This document shows positions 55,801 to 64,000 of a stretch of 64,000 nt of DNA, in pieces. Position 1 is the stretch's first letter. Every line of letters begins with the position of its first letter. This DNA comes from Corythucha ciliata. Taxonomy: Eukaryota; Arthropoda; Insecta; Hemiptera; Tingidae. A program made the position numbers and the translations under genes. The notes under the pieces were generated by a model. The model had not been told where the DNA came from. It saw nothing but the letters and a program-made list of their open reading frames with translations, and did no database searches. The stretch is from positions 54,169,253-54,233,252 of the forward strand of contig CM075939.1 of NCBI GenBank assembly GCA_038030265.1, read 5' to 3'.

Positions 55801-56234
55801 TTGGCGCGGCCTTTCACGTAAATTTTGCCTTGAATGTGGCGATTCAAGTGAGTATTTGCCCGGAATGTTTGCGTTTTGCCCGCCGCCGTGGGGTTTGGCA
55901 CTCGTTGTGCCGCGGCCTTTCTAAACAGTGTTTTTTTTCCTCACACGTCACAATGTGACGTTTCGCTAATAAGTTTGCCCTTGGTGTCACCTTTCGCATA
56001 AATTTTGCCCTTGACGTGGTGGCGTTCAACGTCAATTTTCTTCTGTGAGACCATTCGCGAGAGTTTTCCCCTTGAGTAAATCAATATTTCGCATCTCTCG
56101 AGACCCTCGGACCTATGAGAAAATGACCCTAAAATTAAGGTGAGGAGGTTTTGATGATTTTTTTTTTCGCAAGTGACCTCGACTCCAAGGGAGGGGCCAT
56201 GGCCCCTGTGGCCCCTCTCTTAGATCCGCCACTG
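52899..56234 (+). mobile_element. hAT-like element, GGATCC-ended family, copy 3, carrying a different array
   Basis: The ends are CAAGCGCGGATCCAGAG and TTAGATCCGCCACTG, with GAGATGGC duplicated at 52891-52898 and 56235-56242. The termini and the right subterminal hairpin (GGGGCCATGGCCCCTGTGG) match copies 1 and 2. The interior is a different ~2.4-kb array (53385-55790) plus a 55.8-56.1 kb segment of ~30-bp 'TTTGCCCTTG...GTGTCACCTTTCGC' units. No transposase. Nested inside 52580-56630. Confidence 0.87.
53200..55790 (+). repeat. Minisatellite S6 with higher-order ~1.25-kb duplication
   Basis: Roughly 90 units of 18-20 bp near CATAAAATTGACAATTTCCT. The array lies in two large tandem blocks. Each opens with the same ~180-bp leader (GGGTTTTTTAGTGAG at 53228 and 54477; CCGAGATTAGCTGTTCAT at ~53370 and ~54618). 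Each also contains an AACAATAATCA interruption (53608 and ~55230). Frames here are repeat read-through. Confidence 0.88.
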
Positions 56235-56265
56235 GAGATGGCCCGGAGTTGAATAGTTCCTGGTC

Positions 56266-56342
56266 GCCGCGGTGTCTTGGTGGTCTGGTGGTGGAGCCGT
56301 ACCGGAGATACGGTGTCCGGGTTCGATTCCCGCTCCGTGGCA
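56266..56342 (+). tRNA. tRNA-like sequence (possible tRNA-derived repeat, anticodon-loop GGA)
   Basis: GCCGCGG pairs with CCGTGGC as a 7-bp acceptor stem with one G-T. CCGTA/TACGG forms a 5-bp anticodon stem round CCGGAGA (GGA at the anticodon position, serine). GGTTCGATTCC forms the T loop and box B, with four good T-stem pairs. A TTTCTTTTT terminator-like run follows. Against a working tRNA: C instead of U before the anticodon, a weak D stem and one extra base before the acceptor strand. It lies inside the 52580-56630 element, so a tRNA-derived relic is likeliest. Confidence 0.4.
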
Positions 56343-56630
56343 GTTTCTTTTTCTCACATTAACATATTTAATTAAGAGAAAACGTATGGAAATTTACTGT
56401 CTCGAGGCAGATTTTTTGGGGAATCGAAAACGCTGTTAGGCCCTCCTCAAATTGAACCTGTGAACATACACATACTGGTTCACACATTCACAGTCAATTA
56501 TTTTTTGTCCGCGTGTGGGAGTGGCCTGGGTTCAATTTACAGTGGGTCACCCGGTATATATTTATGTAATACACGACTTGTATATATATGTATTGGCCGG
56601 TTTTCGAGCTTTTCAAATCTGGCAACCCTA

Positions 56631-57063
56631 CCCGTCGTCCCTATTAACATATTAAAATCAGACAGGACGGATGGAAATGAAATACTCAAATGAAGAAATT
56701 TATGCGAATGAGAAACTCTATAATAATTTTGTTTTGAATTATTAAAAATGAACGTAATCGCCACCCAAGCGTTTTTAACGTCTAAAAAACTGTATTCTGG
56801 CGGGACTGTGCAGCAGGCAGTAACTATGTGGAGGGGCGTCTCGTGTCACGGTGAAGGACAGGTGAGAAGAAAAGGAAAACCTTCAACAGCAACATCACAT
56901 AATTGACAGAGGGAAGAAGCGTTAATTTGGTGGCCTATTTTATTTCTAAAATTATATTATTTGCGCTTGACTTTTGTGGCTTTTGTTAATGTTGAAATTC
57001 GTAGAAATGAGTGCGCAGTGTTTGAGAGATAAATAACGGGCTTGTGTTAGCTTGAAAGTACGA
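56631..57063. other. Upstream region of the DENND6-type gene
   Basis: 56639-56720 is the right half of the foldback relic (GACAGGACGGATGGAAATG). The remaining ~350 bp up to the start codon holds the likely DENND6 promoter and 5' UTR. No defined element was identified. Confidence 0.45.
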
Positions 57064-59026
57064 ATGGCAAGTGGATCAAAAAATTCTTCGAACGAGTAAG
57101 TTTTTATTTTACGTTGCAATAATAATTAAGAATATAAATGATTCGAAGTGGTGGGTTTAATTGGTGTTGAACTCCCTTAAAAAGTGGCGATAATTCGAGT
57201 AGAAAGGACGTCAGTGTCGATACTCCTCAAAAGTCATCCCACAAACAGTGGGACATATTTTCGAAATGGATTCACGCCGTTTGCGTGGTCACGTTCGATC
57301 TGGAGCTCGGACAGGCTCTCGAGTCCGTTCATCCACCGTCGATAATTCTGTCGGAGGAGGACAAGACGAATATTTGCTATTTAGCTTTCCCTGACTCGAA
57401 TTCGGGGTGTATGGGTGACACGCAGTTCCATTTCAGGTGTGGATGTTTTTTTTTTTTTTCATTTTGGTGGTCAGGTGTACAGGGGTTGATATGGTTTTTA
57501 CCGCTTTTCGTAGGTTCCGACACATTCCCCATGACTCGACTTCAACGAGTAGCTCACATTACCGTCATATTCCATCCTCGCCGTCGATGGCAATGCTCGC
57601 CAATAAAAACTACCTTTACGGGTTCGTCTACTTCCGACAAGTGAAGGACCCGACGCTTCCGCGAGGCTACTTCCAAAAAAGTGTCATCATCCTTTCTAAG
57701 TATCCGTTCGTCAATCTCTTCCTTCACATCTGCCAAATGATTGCTCCTGAGTTTTTTAACAACGGCGCTCTCAGTATTGAGGCTGCTTGTCACGAGATAG
57801 ACCACTGGCCAGATCCAGTTTCTGGAGAAATAGTGAGTTTACCGCTTCTTGGTACGGTCCTTCAAGCTCAAATACCTGGAGATATTTCCCTGGGGAACGC
57901 TTCAATACTCCAGTCCATCTGTTCCACCACCGTCATTCCCTGTGTTCATTTGAACAATCTGTTCAGTTGTTTTTCCAACTGCGTCTACCATATTCAACTT
58001 CTGTGGGAATTGGTTCTGATCGGGGAACCAATCGTTGTTATGGCTTCATCGCCGGAAACCTGTTCTCAAATGGTACACGCCCTTGTCACCATGATCATGC
58101 CGTTAATGTACTGCGGCGAGCATCGTCCCTATTTTACAATACATGACTTCGAATTTAAGGAGTACACAAAAGCCACACAACCTCCTCCGCCCATCATTCT
58201 GGGTGTGACGAACCCCTTCTTTTCAAAAACACTTCAACACTGGCCACATATCATTAAACTGCCCGAGCCTGCGAAAAATTCGACGCTTCAAAAGAATAAA
58301 ATTAAAAAAGGAGTCGCTAAAGCGTTCGACAGTAAATGTGGAGTGTTTACTCAGTACGAACCGTTTCTTCAAAAGGATAAAGCGATCGTTAAAAAACTAT
58401 TGAAAGGCGTGCAAACGAGTCGACCGGAAGAGGTTCAGAGTGCACTTCTAAGACGATACCTTCTCGAGCTCACACAAAGTTTCATGATTCCTCTGGAGCG
58501 GTACATGGCGACACTTATGCCGCTCCATAAAAACATATCTCCCTATAAAGCGGCACCGACTCCTTGGCCGTTCAACCCTGAGGCATTCGTCGCAACGCTG
58601 GAAAAATCAGGACCTCAGCTGACGACCGGCATTAAGGGAAACTGGGAAGGACTTTATAGGCGATTTTTCAGGAGCCCTAACTTTATCGGCTGGTACAATA
58701 CAAGGTAAATGATAATTAAAATAAATTAGTAAGCTTTGATGTAAATAACCTCGAAAAAATTCAGGTACAAATCCATGAATGAAAAACTTCAAATCCTACA
58801 ACTTGAAGCTCTCTCTGAAGCCGACCTCCGTCGCTGGGTCACCGACAAACAGGAAATTGAAATCGTCGACATGCTCATCAAGATTCGATGTAAAATCGAC
58901 AAGTGCAAATCGCAAAACGTTCGCCTGAGTGACTCAATCGTCCGACAACTTCAGGCCAGAATGGAAGAGATCGTGTGCACGTTACCCGATGATTTGAGAT
59001 CAGCTTTGGAAATGAAACCCAGCTGA
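57064..59026 (+). CDS. DENND6: DENN-domain protein 6 (DENND6/AVL9-related Rab exchange factor)
   Basis: Four exons encode 578 residues: 57064-57095, 57185-57436, 57514-58704 and 58765-59026 (stop TGA). Borders are GT-AG and phases fit. Landmarks shared with animal DENND6 occur in order. Near the N-terminus: [34 protein letters not shown] and [13 protein letters not shown]. In the middle: [71 protein letters not shown] and [20 protein letters not shown]. Toward the C-terminus: [20 protein letters not shown] and the end [11 protein letters not shown]. Human DENND6A is 608 aa and activates Rab14 in endocytic recycling; the same role is inferred. The start is a short first exon ([10 protein letters not shown]), less certain than the rest because that end is poorly conserved. 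Confidence 0.95.
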
Positions 59027-60464
59027 CCGTTCTACGAAGAGACTCAACTCTGTCTGGTGTTTGCAAAATAGTTGGAAGGTGGCCGAAGAAAGGGACGACT
59101 TATCGCTCCTTTAGTTGTTTAGGAGTAATTCAACGAGAGGAACGCAAAAGAAATCCATTACTGCTCAATTTGTCAGAAAAAAAAAACTCACTGTTCATCC
59201 AGTCCTTCATAAAACCTTAAAACATAGCGTGCCAAATGATTGCATTGACCTTATTATTTATTTTTCTTTTATACTGTGTACAAATTAGTATTTTTAAGGC
59301 GGTTGTAGCTGCGACTTTCTCATTTTTATTGTTTAATCCATCCGAAATATACTTTTTTGTTTTTTTACTCCCCAACATTTCGCGTTATTCCAATAGCGGA
59401 AGCAGGTTCGAGGGTCCACCTCGCCCTAGCCTCTCATTCCCTCAAAATTTCACAATGTGTTCCATTTTCCCCAGAGTTGAACGATGTGCTTTTGTTCAAT
59501 TTCGAGTATTTATTACGCCAGTAGCGCGTAAACCAATTAACAAGGGAGCCGAAAAAGAACCTAAGTGAGCGGTGGCATTCACAATTTCGCACACGCTAAT
59601 GACTGTTTTCTGTGTGCGCGATCGAGGAGGCGGGGGGGCGAGATCCCCAGAAACAGATAATGGCATCTACGGAGTAAATGGTGGGGGGGGGGCGGATGCC
59701 GGAATTTCCAAAATTTGGATTTTGAAAGGACATCATTGCAGGGGGCACAAGAAATACGAACGACTTCGTTTAATTTATCACATTAATTACTTTTTCGGTG
59801 TCTAGTTTTTTTTTTATATATAAAATTTAAATGGACCATCGCCCTAAAAGTACGTACAAATTAGGCACCAAAAATTTGCTATATACATAAAGGCACATCA
59901 AGTTTTTGTTGTTTTAAATACTAAGTCGCGTTCTAAGTACCATTTGAATAAGTACCTACACTTTTAAACACAATCCTGAAATTATTAATTAATTTAAATT
60001 TCAATTATTTGATGTTCAAGTCTCCTACGCCCCTGGATGCAGGGTAGCCAGCCATTTTTCTCGAGCTATTTCGGAACAAAAGCCCTTTATCCTGAGCTTA
60101 ATAGTTCAAATTTAAATTAATTAATGTTCAGCCGGATCACATCAAAAATTTGAATCCAACAATTATTAGTTATTCCGCTTAAGCAAAACAAAAAAATAAG
60201 AACTAAAATAAATATAAAGCTTGAAGATCACCTTTCTAATAAACTAAAAGCATTGGAATTTTTTTTTTTCAGTCGATTTTTTGGACTTGATACTCCCTTA
60301 CTCACGCCACACCATTCCACCTATGTGAGAAGCACCAGGTTGGCAAATTTTAAATTCAGTCGATAGTGGAATGGGCCTCAGTAGGGGGGAGGAGGAGCGG
60401 ATTTTTTTTTAAACCACAGTGTCTTAAAGATACAAATTATAAGTTTAAAAAAAGACAAGAATAC
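59027..60464. other. Convergent intergenic region DENND6 / integrin alpha
   Basis: AT-rich 3' flanks. It carries a G-tract at ~59682 and no member of the main satellite families. The plus-strand frames 59236-59568 and 59572-59805 show no domain. No gene recognised. Confidence 0.45.
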
Positions 60465-63400
60465 TCAATAGTCGTGATAGTCGTCCACCGTGTGCTTTTC
60501 AATGTTGCCACTCAGAGTCGGATCGGGGCGAGTCCTTTTGAAAAACCCGCACTTCCAAAATAGTAGAGCGATGAGCAAAAGTACAAGGAGGCCGCCGACC
60601 ACGCCTACAAGTATCATCCACCATTCGAGACCACCGTCGGGTAGTTGTTCGGGGAAGGCACCGCCTTTGGCTATCGTTACCGCCTGAAAAAAAAAAAAAA
60701 AAAAAAAGTGATGAGGGGGGGTTCGTGGAAATGAAACGGAGTGGTGGTGGGATTTGTACCTGGGCTTCAATATCGGACGGCTGCGACGTGACGACAACTC
60801 CCTGACTGGCGACATACAGCCGAGCGTTTGACGCTATCTCTACGGCTTTGACTTTGGGATAGTCTTCAACGAGCGTGCTATTCCACAGGCGAGCTTTGAT
60901 TGTAACGGTCGCTGATTGTTTATTTGGAAGTTTGTACACGATGCAGTGAAATTTAAAACATTTCGCTGTTCGAGCCCTGCAGTTCTGTAACGGAGAGAGA
61001 TGAATATTAACAAAAGCTACAGTCGCGAGGACGAAAGGTTAAATCTTGTAACCCATACCATGTGAACAATATTGTCCGGACCCTTTTTGACGACCATTTC
61101 CACGTCCCGACGATTTCGCCGTCTCAAAGCTCCCGAAGAAGTGTTATTGACTGGTCCTAATAGACTGTGTCGATCCCTTAATCCTAATGGATTCACTTGG
61201 CCTGGCGAAGTATAGCAAACACCTCCCTCTTCGGCTATAGTATAAAATTGATTACATAACGGACTCCAAACAGAAATTAATTTACCGTATACCTTCAATT
61301 GTCGGCTCCTCGTCCATGTAGAGGAGCCACTTGCCCAGGGGTTTGTTATTCGCAACTTGGAAGGGCCATTCAACGTGAAGCTCCAGATTATTAACGTGCC
61401 ACGGCCCGTCATTCACAACTTGATAAGTGTGACGAAGGCGCGAGCCCGGTTGATCCTTGTAGACCATTTCACTTTCGCCTCGCACTTGACCTCCATAAAG
61501 GACTTCCTCGGGTCTTACAGATCTGCGCATGGGGAACAATTTATTTACTTTTTTCCCAAATGTATTTTGCTGGTTGGGCTGAATGGGTTGCTGAAGGCAG
61601 TTGGTCTAACACGTGATGAGCATAAGAATTTGTGTCTGATGCGACATTTCTGACAAAAATGTCCACGAAATTGATTGTTTTGAGAGCACAATACTCCGAA
61701 CAAGCCAACACCGCGTAATTGATTTTTGACGGAATTACTGTTTTTTGAGAGAGCCATACCCGCGAAATTATTTTCCGTAAGTCCCAAACCAGCGAATTGG
61801 CGTTCGAGTGGACCAAACGCGAAAAATTTGATGTTGTGTCAAATCCACCAAGTTGCAAGTGAAAATTGGCAGTTCATGGGGATCTAGGCAAAGTTAGGAG
61901 GAGGAGGGGGGGGGGCGAAGACTGCCCTACCGGGCTGTGAGCCGGACGTGGTTTATGAGACCCCAAAACAAGCAATCCACATCCTTTAAACAGCATAATT
62001 TTCTCCCAAAATTTGACTCCATTGAGTCAAAAAGCGGATGACCCCTCCCCCCTTGCACCAGAAACGTTTGTTTTTCCAAAAACCCCCGTACTCACCCCCG
62101 TAGCTTGAGATCGACTTTACGAATGACCGCCGCCGTCAGGACCACTTCACTCAATTGATCCAACTGTTGACTAGTCGTATTCACTACCAGACCGAATGTG
62201 ACTTGAGACGTTTCATCGACGGCCGCAAGAGGCTCAAACCGCAATAGAACGTTGACCCCTCGATTGCGCACCAATGGATTGCCCAGCGGGCATAGAACCT
62301 GATGCTTGTCCGGATATCTTTCACAGCCACTAGTAGCACCCTACGTGGACAAAAAACAATCACGTTTGAATGAACATGAAAAACAAAGGACAATGATAAA
62401 ATGAGCCGCGTGGGGGGGGGGCGGGGTCTTACTTTAACTTGAGCAATGTAACTTAAAGCGGGCGAGTGTGTGACAGTTAGCGAGCACTCGTAGGCACTCT
62501 CATTGAGATTGTCGACGGTTACGTTGAGCAGAACCTCGTCGAATTCACCCAAAAGTAGATCGTAGTGATGATCTCCGATTTTGCCTGTTTCTGCAAACCC
62601 TGTGTCTTAGTAATTGACAGCAAATCGTGCGAAAAAAAAAACGAAATTACTAGAATGCGGTAGATTCAACGATGCCGACATGCTTAATTGGCTCTCGCAA
62701 ACGTCATTCTCGCCGCAGTCTTTCAAGAAAGTCGCCTGAAATACTTTATCAGCCTGTTGCTGATTTAGAATCGGGTAGTCGTCCATTTTTGGAAGGGGCT
62801 CGCCTGCACGGGGTATTCGAGGCTCGTCTTGTATTATTTTATAGCTAAGACGCATTGAAACGGCCGTTTGAATATCCTTGGTGTCTTCCTATAAAACCGA
62901 AATGACGTTGATAAATATTGGTGGCAGGGATGGAAAAGGGGCTTATAAAGGAATTAATTTTTAACCTTGATGACGACCACGTGTTCGTGGCAATTTTGAA
63001 GTTCCTGAGTCGCTGAGTCTTGCCTCAAAGTTATGACGCTATGAAATGTGCTCGGCTTGGATTTGGCGTCCTCCCCTATGAAAACTCTAGGGATTCGCCG
63101 GGTGATGTCGGCGCTAAGGGTGCAATTCAAGCGGAGCTGGCCGCCGAGAGCTTTGAAAATTCTCGAGCGAGCGAGCGGCAAAACTGTAACGCACGACGTA
63201 AACTTGAAACAGGGAAGACTTGAATCGACGCAGTTTTTAACGTTGGGGTCGAGGCGTTTTAGAGCGGATTCTGGACCGACGGTCGTTGAAATTTCAATAA
63301 TGGGACGAGCGCGAAGAAGTACAACGGCGCTCGACTCAAAAGCACCAGTGAGTAGATCTGGATAGCCGTTGTTGTCCAAGTCGTAACCACCGCTCAAACT

Positions 63401-64000
63401 GTAGCCGAAGGTGGACAGTCTGTAGTCCTCACCGCGGATCACTTGCGACGGCTCGGGTATCGTTCCATTTTTTGATCCGAGAAACACGTAGATAGCTCCA
63501 TGCCCCTCATACGGGGCGCCCACTGCGATATCCTCGTAGCCGTCTTTGTTAATATCACCGAGGTTCGTAATTGAGATACCAAACCTGTTGTCAGTTGTAG
63601 TTGAGGTTTTAAGGCATTAAAAGGGGGAAGGGAGACAGTATTACCTAGATTCCAACTGCCCAGTGATTTTCAGGGGTGGAGCACATTCCAGGCTGCACTC
63701 TTTCTTGTGGTTCAAATAAACGTAAATAGCTCCACCTTGGTTTGCATCAAAATAGTTCGGAGCACCAACAATGAGGTCAGGAAGCCTGAAAAATTCAATT
63801 TTATAGAAAGGGGCGAGGGGAAAGGGGAAGCAATTTTTCTCGTGATACCTGTCTCCATTCACGTCAGCCGTCGCAAGTTCATAACCAAAATTTGACGTGT
63901 ACATGTCACCAGTGAGAATAAGCCTGGTGGTCATTGTAACGACGGCATTTTTCTTGGAGAAAATTATCACTTGACCTGTGCCGTTAGAACGAGGAGCTCC
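60465..64000 (-). CDS. Integrin alpha subunit, C-terminal part (N-terminus beyond the window)
   Basis: Ten exons are visible: 64000-63849, 63785-63645, 63584-62966, 62888-62651, 62590-62433, 62340-62096, 61522-61293, 61234-61059, 60984-60760 and 60683-60465 (stop TGA), with consistent phases. The part begins within the beta-propeller, with FG-GAP calcium motifs [18 protein letters not shown] and DLDNNGYPD. Thigh and calf domains follow, including [25 protein letters not shown] is a furin-type site splitting heavy and light chains. A transmembrane helix ([20 protein letters not shown]) precedes the KCGFFKR motif and a short tail ending DDYHDY. It forms a plasma-membrane heterodimer with a beta subunit for matrix adhesion. 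The cleavage site and the absence of an I domain in the visible part suggest a PS-type (alpha-PS1/laminin-binding?) subunit; the subtype is uncertain. Confidence 0.95.
61545..61920. repeat. Array S5 and G-tract in an integrin intron
   Basis: The 573-bp intron between exons 62340-62096 and 61522-61293 contains ~35-bp degenerate units (GAGCACAATACTCCG/'CACGAAATTGATTGTTTT') like those at 25830-26220, and a 9-G run at ~61906. The splice sites are intact. Confidence 0.5.

Larger units (their letters stand above)
52580..56630. mobile_element. TAGGGTTGCCAGAT-ended element with 8-bp target duplication
   Basis: The inverted ends TAGGGTTGCCAGAT and ATCTGGCAACCCTA are perfect over 14 bp, with CCGGTTTTCGA words just inside both. 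CCCGTCGT is duplicated at 52572-52579 and 56631-56638. This fits hAT. Without the inserted 52899-56234 element it would be only ~700 bp, and it includes a tRNA-like segment at 56266. Non-autonomous. Confidence 0.87.

Noticed and set aside
59236..59805. Two plus-strand frames downstream of DENND6
   Set aside because: No domain, AT-rich or G-tract composition, and they lie in the 3' flank between convergent genes.

Overview
The window is nuclear DNA of an arthropod, probably an insect. The evidence is short introns with GT-AG borders, a takeout/juvenile-hormone-binding-type protein (an arthropod family), and Jockey-type non-LTR retrotransposons with arthropod-style zinc-knuckle ORF1 proteins. 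I cannot name the species. Six host genes can be rebuilt exon by exon with consistent splice phases: a CRAL-TRIO lipid-transfer protein (-, 11266-12639), bifunctional CoA synthase (-, 19130-23751), a BCCIP/Bcp1 homologue (+, 24185-34427), a takeout-like secreted protein (-, 35178-36281), a DENND6-type Rab exchange factor (+, 57064-59026), and the C-terminal part of an integrin alpha subunit (-, 60465 to the window edge). They are unrelated housekeeping or secreted functions, not a pathway cluster. CoA synthase and BCCIP lie head to head about 430 bp apart. BCCIP/takeout and DENND6/integrin are convergent pairs.

Most of the rest is repeat. 1-11 kb: a hAT-like element (899-2929), an inverted pair of ~30-bp satellite arrays (3455-5310), a complete hAT-like element with an internal array (5949-8494), a 730-bp foldback (8766-9493) and another array. 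13-19 kb: short foldbacks and long degenerate arrays. The large CoA synthase intron holds a second inverted array pair. The 9-kb BCCIP intron holds a tandem duplication, a second complete copy of the 5949-8494 family in reverse (26711-28539), a MITE, and a palindrome with hammerhead-ribozyme-like arms split by a decayed Jockey-type LINE (29534-33273). 38-46 kb: satellite arrays interrupted by another LINE (39907-43902). 46-56.6 kb: a nested stack of at least five transposons.

The main discovery is structural. At least six elements (899-2929, 5949-8494, 26711-28539, 46109-48286, 48596-52381, 52899-56234) share CAG-type termini and exact 8-bp target duplications that I found by eye. Most carry a long internal array of ~20-33-bp degenerate repeats instead of a transposase gene, and different elements carry different arrays. 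A seventh element (52580-56630) has a different terminus but also an 8-bp duplication. They look like non-autonomous hAT-superfamily elements acting as carriers of satellite DNA. No hAT transposase gene was seen. G/C homopolymer runs of 8-16 bases recur near element ends and inside arrays.
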